DNA of 64,000 nucleotides from Microvirga ossetica (lineage in GTDB: Bacteria > Pseudomonadota > Alphaproteobacteria > Rhizobiales > Beijerinckiaceae): the NCBI RefSeq assembly GCF_002741015.1, contig NZ_CP016616.1, positions 5,110,501 to 5,174,500 on the forward strand. The letters are read 5' to 3'. The position numbers and the translations under genes are program-made. The notes below the pieces were generated by a model. The model was given only the letters and a program-made list of their open reading frames with translations. It did not search any database and was not told where the DNA came from. Shown piece after piece: positions 8,127 to 15,462 of the stretch (positions are counted from its first letter, which is position 1; every line of letters starts with the position of its first letter).

Positions 8127-8639
8127 ATGGAAACACTGAAGACCAAGCCTGAAGGCGGCAATGGCGGGCAGGAATTGGGTGACGAGACATTCATGTCGGC
8201 AGAGGACCTTCGGAACTACATGACCGAGATGCAGATGGCGAAGGCCACCACGTCGGTCGATGGCATGGACCGCGCCGGGAAGGCCCGCGAGGAATTGATC
8301 AAGCGGCTCGCCGAGCCGCTCGATCTCACTCCCGAACGATTGAAGGAGATCCTCGAACCGCTGCAGGCCAAGCTGAGAGCGGCGGCAGCACGCGGACAGA
8401 CCGAATTGATGGTCATGCGGTTCCCCAATACACTTTGCACCGACAAGGGCCGCGCGCTCAACAACGCGGATCCAACTTGGCCCGAAACCCTCACGGGTCG
8501 CCCGCGTCAGGCCTATGAATTGTGGCGCGATCAGCTGAGAGCCGCAGGCTTCAGACTGAATGCGATGATCATCGAATGGCCTGGCGGATTGCCGGGCGAC
8601 ATCGGCTTCTTCCTCAGATGGGGCGAACAAAAAAAGTGA
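8127..8639 (+). CDS. Conserved hypothetical protein of the pta-ackA operon
   Basis: A 170-residue soluble protein without signal peptide or membrane segment that I do not recognise as a named family. The middle is helical and charged (DRAGKAREELIKRLAEPLD), and the C-terminal half contains a compact segment rich in Trp and Gly (IIEWPGGLPGDIGFFLRWGE). AGGGAG lies eight bases before the ATG. Its place between acetate kinase and the DUF3141 protein, with short spacing on both sides, suggests a role in the same acyl-CoA/acyl-phosphate or PHA metabolism. Confidence 0.7.
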   Translation: METLKTKPEGGNGGQELGDETFMSAEDLRNYMTEMQMAKATTSVDGMDRAGKAREELIKRLAEPLDLTPERLKEILEPLQAKLRAAAARGQTELMVMRFPNTLCTDKGRALNNADPTWPETLTGRPRQAYELWRDQLRAAGFRLNAMIIEWPGGLPGDIGFFLRWGEQKK

Positions 8640-8674
8640 TCGCTTCTGGAAGGCTACCGTGGGTGGATGACATA

Positions 8675-11089
8675 ATGCAAAAGATCGGGTCTGGAACTGA
8701 GCGAAGCCAAGATGGGGCTCAAGCGAGACTCGTGCAGGTCACTCGTGCGCAAGCAAAGTTGGCCGAGGTCTATCGGGAGCGGTGCACAAACGCGGGGCAG
8801 CGTTACCTCGATGCGGCGAAGGCCGCGGGTGAATTGTTGGCCGACAGGCCGATCCGCTCGGCTTCGCCGCTGGACCTGTGGCGGGACGCCGGCAACTACT
8901 GGCTCGACTTCACGCAACGCTCCATCCTGTTCTGGGACACCCTGCGCCAGCGCGGCAACAACTGGCTCGAACATGAGAAGGCCGGAAAGCCGCCGCTCCT
9001 GGATTTCGAGTGGGAAATGATTGCCGATGCCCGCACGTTCGAGAAGCCCGCGAACTATGCCCTCGTCCAGATCACGCCGCCGGATGGCGTCGAGACGGAC
9101 CCGGAGCGCCGGCCCTTCGTCATCATCGATCCGCGGGCCGGCCATGGGCCCGGCATCGGCGGGTTCAAGCAGGACTCGCAGGTCGGGGTGGCGCTCAAGG
9201 CAGGGCACCCAGTCTACTTCGTGATCTTTTTTCCCGAACCGGTGCCTGGGCAGACCCTCGCGGATGTCTCGCGCGCCGAGGCGGAATTCCTCCGCATTGT
9301 CGGCGAGCGCCATCCGAAGACGCGCAAGCCGGTCGTGGTCGGCAACTGCCAGGGCGGTTGGGCCTCCATGCTCGTCGGCGCGCTCGAACCGGACCTCGTC
9401 GGTCCCATCGTGATCAATGGGGCGCCGATGTCCTACTGGGCCGGCAACGATAGCGAGAATCCGATGCGTTATGCGGGCGGCACGCTCGGCGGCGTCTGGC
9501 CCGCGCTCCTGGCCAGCGATCTCGGCGCCGGCACGTTCGACGGCGCCCACCTGGTCGAAAACTTCGAGTCTCTCAATCCCGCCAACACCTACTTCGACAA
9601 GTACTACAACCTCTTCTCGAAGATCGACACCGAGCCGGAGCGCTTCCTCGAATTCGAGCGCTGGTGGGGCGGCTTCTTCCTGATGGGCCGGCAGGAGATC
9701 AAATGGATCGTCGAGAACCTGTTCGTCGGCAACAACCTCGCGGACGGCGACGCTGAATGGTCCGAGGGGCGCGCCTTCGACCTGCGGGCAATCCAAACGC
9801 CGATCATCGTGTTCGCGTCTCTCGGCGACAACATCACGCCGCCGCAGCAGGCCTTCAACTGGGTGGCCGATATCTATCCGACCACCGAAGCCCTCAAGGC
9901 GAACGGACAGGTCATCGTCGGCCTGATGCACCAAAGCGTCGGCCATCTCGGCATCTTCGTCTCGGGTGCTGTCGCCAAGCGCGAGCATACCCAGATCGTC
10001 GACCTGATCGAGTACATCGAGCATCTGCCGCCAGGTCTCTACGGCATGCAGGTCGAGGAGCAGAAGACGAATGAGGGTGTGCGCTACGACGTCATGCTGA
10101 CCGAGCGCCGGGTCGAGGACCTTCAGGTTCTGCAGAAGTACGGCCGCAAGGACGAGATGCCGTTCCGGGCGGTCGAAGCGACCTCCGAGACTCTCGCCTC
10201 CGCCTACGAAACTTTCGTCCATCCCGCCCTCGCGGCGATGGTGACACCCGCCGGTTCGGCCGTGAGGCGTGCGATGCATCCACAGAGGGCGCAGCGCTGG
10301 GCGGTGTCGGATCTCAACCCCTTCCTGTGGCCGCTCAAGGGCATGGCCGATATGGTGCGGGCGAACCGCACGCCGCGCGACAACGATGGTCCGATGGCGG
10401 CGATGGAGCACTGGACGGCCGCCATGACCTCCGCGTCGTTGGATCTCTATCGCGACCTGCGCGATGCGACAGCGGAGAACACCTTCTTCCGCACCTACGG
10501 CCCGGCCAGCATCGGCATGGTCGCGCAGGACAAGGACACCGTCGCGGCGGAACCAGTGGACGCGCGGAATGCTCCTCTGGTCAAGGAAGCGCTGTCGCAT
10601 ATCGAGGACGGCGACCCGACGCAAGCCATCGTTCGTACAGCGCTCCTGCTGATGAAGGCCGGTACCGGGCGGCGGCGACTCTCGGCCATGAAACGGGCAC
10701 GCGAGCTTGTCGGCAAGGATATCGGCCTTGTCGATATGACGGCGGAGGCTGCCCGCGGGATCATCCGAGAGCAGTCCTACATCGTCGATTTCGAGCCGGT
10801 GAAGGCGCTCATGGCGCTGCCGAAGCTGCTGCGGACATCCGAGGACCGGCGCAGGCTGCTCGAGCTGCTCGACCGCCTGGAGGGCCAGATCGAGGCCAAT
10901 GCCAAGCAGGTCACGCTGCTGGGCGAGATCCGGCGCCTCCTCTCCGGGGACGGGACCGATGACAACTCGAAGAGCAGGCCAATCACGGCGACGCGGCCCG
11001 AGAACCCCACGGGCCGGCCCAAGGCGATGGCGAGGCCGGGCACCGCCCGTCGATCCGGTGACACCCGACGCACGAGGGCAAGTTCATGA
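8675..11089 (+). CDS. DUF3141 protein, PHA-synthase-like alpha/beta hydrolase
   Basis: An 804-residue cytoplasmic protein. Residues about 110-480 form an alpha/beta-hydrolase domain resembling poly(3-hydroxyalkanoate) synthases. The nucleophile elbow is VVGNCQGGWA (Cys about residue 227), with the likely acid in ASLGDNITPPQQ and the base in QSVGHLGIF, giving a Cys-Asp-His triad as in PHA synthases. The C-terminal 300 residues are helical and specific to DUF3141. I chose ATG 8675; the DNA before it overlaps the previous gene. The family is annotated as PHA-synthesis related, but its reaction is unproven. It overlaps fabI by four bases. A phasin gene lies 3 kb downstream. Confidence 0.82.
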   Translation: MQKIGSGTERSQDGAQARLVQVTRAQAKLAEVYRERCTNAGQRYLDAAKAAGELLADRPIRSASPLDLWRDAGNYWLDFTQRSILFWDTLRQRGNNWLEHEKAGKPPLLDFEWEMIADARTFEKPANYALVQITPPDGVETDPERRPFVIIDPRAGHGPGIGGFKQDSQVGVALKAGHPVYFVIFFPEPVPGQTLADVSRAEAEFLRIVGERHPKTRKPVVVGNCQGGWASMLVGALEPDLVGPIVINGAPMSYWAGNDSENPMRYAGGTLGGVWPALLASDLGAGTFDGAHLVENFESLNPANTYFDKYYNLFSKIDTEPERFLEFERWWGGFFLMGRQEIKWIVENLFVGNNLADGDAEWSEGRAFDLRAIQTPIIVFASLGDNITPPQQAFNWVADIYPTTEALKANGQVIVGLMHQSVGHLGIFVSGAVAKREHTQIVDLIEYIEHLPPGLYGMQVEEQKTNEGVRYDVMLTERRVEDLQVLQKYGRKDEMPFRAVEATSETLASAYETFVHPALAAMVTPAGSAVRRAMHPQRAQRWAVSDLNPFLWPLKGMADMVRANRTPRDNDGPMAAMEHWTAAMTSASLDLYRDLRDATAENTFFRTYGPASIGMVAQDKDTVAAEPVDARNAPLVKEALSHIEDGDPTQAIVRTALLLMKAGTGRRRLSAMKRARELVGKDIGLVDMTAEAARGIIREQSYIVDFEPVKALMALPKLLRTSEDRRRLLELLDRLEGQIEANAKQVTLLGEIRRLLSGDGTDDNSKSRPITATRPENPTGRPKAMARPGTARRSGDTRRTRASS

Positions 11090-11892
11090 ACGATCAGCCC
11101 TCAGAACTCCCCAAAGCAGCCATCCAATCGAAGATTCTGCACGGCAAGCGGGCCCTCGTCATCGGCATCGCCAATGAGCACTCGATCGCCTATGGCTGCG
11201 CCCGGGTCTTCCGTCAGCTCGGGGCGGACCTTGCCGTGACCTACCTGAACGAGAAGGCCCGGCCCCATGTCGAACCGCTTGCCAAGGAGCTCGGGGCATC
11301 GATCTTCGCCCCCTGCGATGTCGGCCGGAACGGCGAGCTTGAAGCGGTCTTTCAGCAGATCCGCGAGACCTGGGGCAGCCTCGACATCGCGCTCCATTCC
11401 ATCGCGTTCGCGCCGAAGGAGGACCTGCAGGGGCGTCTCCTCGACAGTTCGAGCGAGGGGTTCAAGGTGGCGATGGATATCTCCTGCCACTCGTTCATCC
11501 GCATGGCGCGCCTCGCCGAACCCTTGATGACCGAGGGCGGGACCCTGCTCGCCATGAGCTATCACGGCGCCAACAAGGTCGTCCCGAACTACAACCTCAT
11601 GGGTCCGGTGAAAGCGGCATTGGAAAGCGCCGTTCGTTACCTCGCCTATGAACTGGGCGACAAACACATAAGAGTGCACGCCGTGTCGCCCGGTCCGTTG
11701 AAAACCCGGGCGGCTTCCGGCTTGAAGGACTTCGATGTCCTTCTCACCGAGGCCATCGAGCGATCGCCCATCGGCGAACTGGTCGACATCGACGACGTGG
11801 GGCTCACGGCCGCCTTTCTGACGACCCCGTTCGCCCGGCGCCTCACTGGGACGACAACCTATGTCGATGGCGGGCTCAGCATCATGGCCTGA
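11086..11892 (+). CDS. fabI: Enoyl-[acyl-carrier-protein] reductase (NADH), FabI type
   Basis: A 268-residue FabI, reducing trans-2-enoyl-ACP in fatty-acid elongation. The nucleotide loop GIANEHSIAYG is near residues 27-37, and the active-site pattern NYNLMGPVKAALE (Tyr then Lys seven residues on) is near 164-176. The ending TGTTTYVDGGLSIM is typical. It starts inside the stop of the DUF3141 gene (ATGA). This is probably a second copy, since housekeeping fabI is usually elsewhere. I recall a pta, ackA and fabI grouping from Sinorhizobium meliloti, where it was linked to phosphate limitation. Confidence 0.92.
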   Translation: MNDQPSELPKAAIQSKILHGKRALVIGIANEHSIAYGCARVFRQLGADLAVTYLNEKARPHVEPLAKELGASIFAPCDVGRNGELEAVFQQIRETWGSLDIALHSIAFAPKEDLQGRLLDSSSEGFKVAMDISCHSFIRMARLAEPLMTEGGTLLAMSYHGANKVVPNYNLMGPVKAALESAVRYLAYELGDKHIRVHAVSPGPLKTRAASGLKDFDVLLTEAIERSPIGELVDIDDVGLTAAFLTTPFARRLTGTTTYVDGGLSIMA

Positions 11893-12192
11893 AAATGGTC
11901 CCGCGCGTGAGTGCTCGATCATGGGAAGGTCGCCCCATGGAGCGCTCCATTTGAACCATGATCAATTACCATCCGTCGCCGACCGAATCCTCAGGGAGCA
12001 GCCGAGCGAACCGACAAGCTGCATCGGCTTTCCGAATGCTCGCGCGGCGTTGCTAGATCTGGGGAAGAGGACTACGCTCGGACAAGGACTTGCCGCCCCC
12101 CGAAGCCGAGCGATCCTGCACGATTTGGTTGAGGCGAGCGCACAGAGGACGACCCTTGAGGTTGTCTCCGTATCGTCGATGGGAGAGCCGCT
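11893..12192 (+). other. Gap after fabI, no gene seen
   Basis: About 300 bases without a convincing coding region. It has an inverted pair GATCATGG (11917-11924) and CCATGATC (11956-11963) enclosing the perfect palindrome ATGGAGCGCTCCAT at 11938-11951, which could end the pta-fabI transcript. No copy of the 34-bp element is present before the next gene. Confidence 0.4.
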
Positions 12193-12675
12193 ATGAGTCC
12201 GTCACTTCATTCCGCCGCCCCTCATCATCTGCCGTCCTTCGTTACCGCCCCCGGCGAAACGGATGTCCTGATGGTGGTCATGGCCGTGGTTCTGGTCATT
12301 GCCGTGCTGGCCGTGGGGCTGCTGTTCCTGCGCCTGCACACCTTGCCCGAGCGCATGGCGCATAAATCCCATAAGCTTCAGTTCGAAATCGTCGCCGTGT
12401 TGGGCCTGCTCGCCCTTTTCACCCACATGCACATCTTCTGGGTCGCAGGTCTGCTGCTGGCGCTCATCGATATTCCTGACTTCGGGAATCCTCTCCGCAG
12501 GATAGCCGGATCGCTCGAGAAGATCGCCGGTCTGAAGCCAGGCGAAGGCGCCTACGGGGCCCCGGATGAGGTCGGTGTCGATACGGAGCCAGCCGAAGCC
12601 GCAGGCGAGGGTGAAGTCGAAGTGCCGAAGACCATCCCATTACCCAGGATGCCGAAGGAGCGGACCCATGCTTGA
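12193..12675 (+). CDS. Membrane protein paired with an HlyD-type efflux protein
   Basis: A 160-residue inner-membrane protein with two predicted helices (about residues 30-53 and 68-95) joined by a short charged loop, and an acidic Glu/Pro-rich tail. I do not recognise a named family. It overlaps the following HlyD-type gene by eight bases. The arrangement resembles small YibI/YiaW-like membrane proteins that precede YibH/YiaV-type membrane fusion proteins, so a role in the same efflux complex is likely. Confidence 0.72.
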   Translation: MSPSLHSAAPHHLPSFVTAPGETDVLMVVMAVVLVIAVLAVGLLFLRLHTLPERMAHKSHKLQFEIVAVLGLLALFTHMHIFWVAGLLLALIDIPDFGNPLRRIAGSLEKIAGLKPGEGAYGAPDEVGVDTEPAEAAGEGEVEVPKTIPLPRMPKERTHA

Positions 12676-13900
12676 GCTTCTTTTCTGCTCCATGCTGACG
12701 ATCTTTCCTGATTATCTCTATCGCCGTTTTGCTCAAGGCAAGCGCATCGGTAAGGAAATCACGCTCTTTTCAGTCTGGTTCGAATTGAGGTGGGGCATCA
12801 TCGCCTGCCTGATGCTCACCATCGGGCTGATCACCGTGATCTTCTACAATCATCCCTCGACGACCAACGCGACCGCCTTTTTCCGCACCGTTCCGATCCT
12901 GCCGGAGACGAACGGGCGCGTCGCCGAGGTCTATGTCGGCCTCACTGGCGAGGTCAAACAGGGCTCGCCGATCTTCCGGCTCGACAGCTCGGCCCAGGAG
13001 GCGGCCGCGGAGTCCGCCAAGCGCAAGATCGCCGAGACCGATGCAGCTCTGATCGTCGCGCGGACCGATGTCCTTGCCGCTGAGGCCAAGATCCAGGAGG
13101 CCAGGAGCGCCCATCAGCAGGCAGTGGACGAACTGGCGACCAAGCAGGAGATCTACCGTCGCAACCCGGGCGCCGTCGCCGTCAGGGATATCGAAAAACT
13201 CGAGGTTGCCGTGCAAGGGCGCCAGAGCACGATCGATGGCGCTACGGCCGCCAAGCAGACAGTCGAGGCACAGATCTCCACGCTCCTGCCGGCCCAGAAG
13301 GCGAGCGCCCAGGCCGCCCTGGCTCAGGCCGAGGTGGATCTGGCAAAGACCGTCATTCGCGCCGGCGTGAGCGGACGGGTGGAGCAGTTCACGTTGCGGG
13401 TGGGCGACATCGTCAACCCGTTCATGCGTCCCGCCGGGGTCTTGATTCCCGAGGGTGCCGGGCGGGGACGCCTGCAGGCCGGCTTCGGGCAGATCGAGGC
13501 GCAGATCATGAAGGTCGGCATGGTGGCCGAAGCCACCTGTGCCTCAAAGCCCTGGACGGTGATCCCGATGGTGGTGACCGATGTGCAGGACTTCATCGCC
13601 GCGGGCCAGCTCCGCAGCGGTGAGCAACTGATCGAGGCGCAGCAGGTCGTGCGGCCTGGCACGATGCTGGTCTATCTCGAGCCTCTCTACGAGGGCGGAT
13701 TCGACGGCGTGACGCCTGGCAGCAGCTGCATTGCCAATGCCTATACCAGCAACCACGATCTGATTGAGTCCGGCAATGTCGGCACCGTCAAAGGCTTCGT
13801 TCTCCATGCGGTGGATGCGGTCGGACTCGTGCATGCCATGATCCTGCGGATCCAGGCGCTGGTATTCCCCATCCAGACCCTCGTGCTCGGCGGGCATTGA
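12668..13900 (+). CDS. HlyD family membrane fusion / efflux periplasmic adaptor
   Basis: A 410-residue protein. One membrane helix (about residues 35-58) anchors it, followed by the biotinyl-lipoyl-like half motif (NGRVAEVYVGLTGEVKQG), a long coiled coil (about 105-230), and the return strand VIRAGVSGRVEQFTLRVGD. This is the adaptor of tripartite or EmrA-like export systems bridging inner and outer membranes. I chose ATG 12668 inside the end of the preceding gene because the protein alignment begins there. No transporter or outer-membrane channel is adjacent, so the partner and substrate are unknown. A long perfect hairpin follows the stop. Confidence 0.85.
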   Translation: MLELLFCSMLTIFPDYLYRRFAQGKRIGKEITLFSVWFELRWGIIACLMLTIGLITVIFYNHPSTTNATAFFRTVPILPETNGRVAEVYVGLTGEVKQGSPIFRLDSSAQEAAAESAKRKIAETDAALIVARTDVLAAEAKIQEARSAHQQAVDELATKQEIYRRNPGAVAVRDIEKLEVAVQGRQSTIDGATAAKQTVEAQISTLLPAQKASAQAALAQAEVDLAKTVIRAGVSGRVEQFTLRVGDIVNPFMRPAGVLIPEGAGRGRLQAGFGQIEAQIMKVGMVAEATCASKPWTVIPMVVTDVQDFIAAGQLRSGEQLIEAQQVVRPGTMLVYLEPLYEGGFDGVTPGSSCIANAYTSNHDLIESGNVGTVKGFVLHAVDAVGLVHAMILRIQALVFPIQTLVLGGH

Positions 13901-13913
13901 GATCGATGCCAGT

Positions 13914-13940
13914 GAGTATCTCCTCGACGAGGAGATACTC
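13914..13940 (+). terminator. Perfect hairpin after the HlyD-type gene
   Basis: GAGTATCTCCTCG and its exact reverse complement are separated by a single A, giving a 13-bp stem 13 bases after the stop codon. It is followed by CCCC rather than a T-run, so intrinsic termination is uncertain; it could also be an mRNA-stabilising or protein-binding palindrome. Confidence 0.5.
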
Positions 13941-14012
13941 CCCTGCCGATCACGTGCGAACCATGCGGGACGACGGAGATCGCATGGTGGCGGTGCAGTT
14001 CTCAGCCGCCTA

Positions 14013-14082
14013 GCGCATCGTGCGGACCCAGAGGGCCGCGTCAGCGAAAAGTGGTTCCGGTTTTCCGCTCCGAATGATGCGC
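14013..14082. repeat. Imperfect inverted repeat of a dispersed intergenic family
   Basis: GCGCATCGTGCGGA (14013-14026) and TCCGAATGATGCGC (14069-14082) pair over 14 bp with two mismatches, around a centre with AAAGTGGTTCCGGTTTTCC. This pattern recurs between genes in many Hyphomicrobiales genomes, from memory. It may act as a mobile miniature element or transcript end. Confidence 0.55.
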
Positions 14083-14147
14083 CAACTCTAGAAAAATGAG
14101 AGCAAGCCTTACGTTCTGACAATGGAATCGTTCGAGGAGGACAGTCC

Positions 14148-14489
14148 ATGACCACTCTATCAAAGAGGTCGACGACGTCGGATACGATGCGCAGCGCCGG
14201 TGAATTCGCCTTGCCGAGGGACACCAGTCAGGCTCTGGCGAAGGCTGCGGAAACATGGTTTGCGGCAAGCGCCGAATGCCAGCGCGAGATGATGGGCTTC
14301 ATGTCGATGCGGCTTGAGAAGGACGGTGAGACCGCCCGCGAAATGCTGGATTGCAAGAATCCTGCAGACGCGACGGCAATCCAGTCACGCTGGATCGAGG
14401 AGACCTTCCGTGACTACAATTCCGAAATGACCAAGCTGATGACCATCTGCACCAAGTCCGTAAGCGGCGGCGGCCGCGCTGGAGGATGA
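14148..14489 (+). CDS. Phasin family protein
   Basis: A 113-residue, mainly helical protein matching the Phasin_2 family: the core runs from about residue 26 to 100, with repeated Ala/Glu-rich helices and the pattern SRWIEETFRDYNSEMTKL. Phasins coat polyhydroxyalkanoate granules; some act as general granule or stress proteins. GAGGAGG lies before the ATG. It is a single-gene unit here, but its presence 3 kb after the DUF3141 PHA-like gene supports a carbon-storage theme for this region. Confidence 0.8.
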   Translation: MTTLSKRSTTSDTMRSAGEFALPRDTSQALAKAAETWFAASAECQREMMGFMSMRLEKDGETAREMLDCKNPADATAIQSRWIEETFRDYNSEMTKLMTICTKSVSGGGRAGG

Positions 14490-14586
14490 CGGTTCTTACC
14501 TTCGGCGCGATGCTGTTCGCCGCGATCAGCGCGATGCGGAATCGGACCGTGAGGCGCTGAGAGCTGGCGCGCGATCCTTCCGTCAC

Positions 14587-14620
14587 AAAGTGCCAAGCGC
14601 TTGTCCCAAGTGATCAAGCA
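14587..14620 (+). promoter_or_regulatory. 34-bp AraC-type element, copy 4 (upstream of Gly/Tyr-rich protein)
   Basis: AAAGTGCCAAG, core CTTGTCCC, then GTGATCAAGCA; the first half-site is CCAAG instead of TCAAG, but the 21-bp phase is kept. CACACT starts 18 bp after TCAAGC. The next ATG is 90 bp on, the shortest distance of the set. Confidence 0.6.
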
Positions 14621-14709
14621 GTCTCTTCAAATGCGGTCACACTATGCTCTGCTCATAACGGCTTGCTCTGGGACCATGCCTTGGTCCAGGCCGGAGATGG
14701 GAGGATTGC

Positions 14710-15363
14710 ATGAACAAGCTTCTCTTGGCTCTGGGTGCTCTTTTGGCAGGCGCTCTTCTGATCCCTGATATGGCCGAGGCTCAGCGCGGCGGTCGCGGTG
14801 GAGGCGGCGCCCGTATGGGCGGGGGTGGGTTCGGCGGCGGTGGCTTCCGGGGCGGGGGCAGCTTCGGAGGCAGCGGCTTCGGTGGAAACAGGATGTATAT
14901 TCCTCGCGGCGGCGTAGGCGGAGCCGGGGTCGGAATGGGCAACCGGGGCTATCGTGGTGCGGCCATTGCTGCGCGCCCGGGCCGCGTAGCCGGCATTGGC
15001 CCCGGTGGCCGCTTCGACAACCGCATCGGCAACGGCCGTTACGACGGGCGTTATTATGGTCGCTACGGGCGTTACCCTTATTACGGCGGTCGCAATCCCT
15101 ACTATGGCGGATACTATGGAGGCTATCCGTACTATGGTGTGGGTGCCGGGCTGGTCACGGGCAGCATCATCGGGGCGGCAGCCACGTACCCGTACTACAA
15201 CTACCCATACTCCACATACCAGACGCCGGTCGCGTCAGCCATTGGCGGATATTGCGCAACCTCCGTCCGGACATGTGCCTTGGTCAATCCTGCTGCGGTC
15301 GGGACCGGGTGCTCCTGCCGCACCTCGGGAGGCAGAGCCCGCGGCACCGTGATCGGACAATGA
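14710..15363 (+). CDS. Gly- and Tyr-rich exported protein
   Basis: A 217-residue protein with a signal peptide ending about residue 24 (LIPDMAEAQ). A Gly-rich segment (about 25-80) is followed by a Tyr/Gly-rich one (about 105-175, repeated YYGGY and YPYY units), and the C-terminus has four cysteines in GGYCATS, VRTCALV and GCSCRTSGG. It looks like a surface or matrix protein; no function is known to me. GGGAGG precedes the ATG, and a 34-bp AraC-type element lies 90 bp upstream, so its expression may follow the fermentation genes. Confidence 0.75.
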   Translation: MNKLLLALGALLAGALLIPDMAEAQRGGRGGGGARMGGGGFGGGGFRGGGSFGGSGFGGNRMYIPRGGVGGAGVGMGNRGYRGAAIAARPGRVAGIGPGGRFDNRIGNGRYDGRYYGRYGRYPYYGGRNPYYGGYYGGYPYYGVGAGLVTGSIIGAAATYPYYNYPYSTYQTPVASAIGGYCATSVRTCALVNPAAVGTGCSCRTSGGRARGTVIGQ

Positions 15364-15462
15364 CCTTCGCACGCCGATGGGGCGTCCGGCGGGTCGAGCG
15401 ATCAGAGAAACTTGCCTGAGCCGGGAACCTCCCGCTGCCAGGAATTGCAGGAGAGAACCCAG

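Noticed and set aside
11861..12196. A 111-codon frame overlapping the end of fabI
   Set aside because: Low-quality translation, starts inside fabI, and shows no domain or ribosome site.
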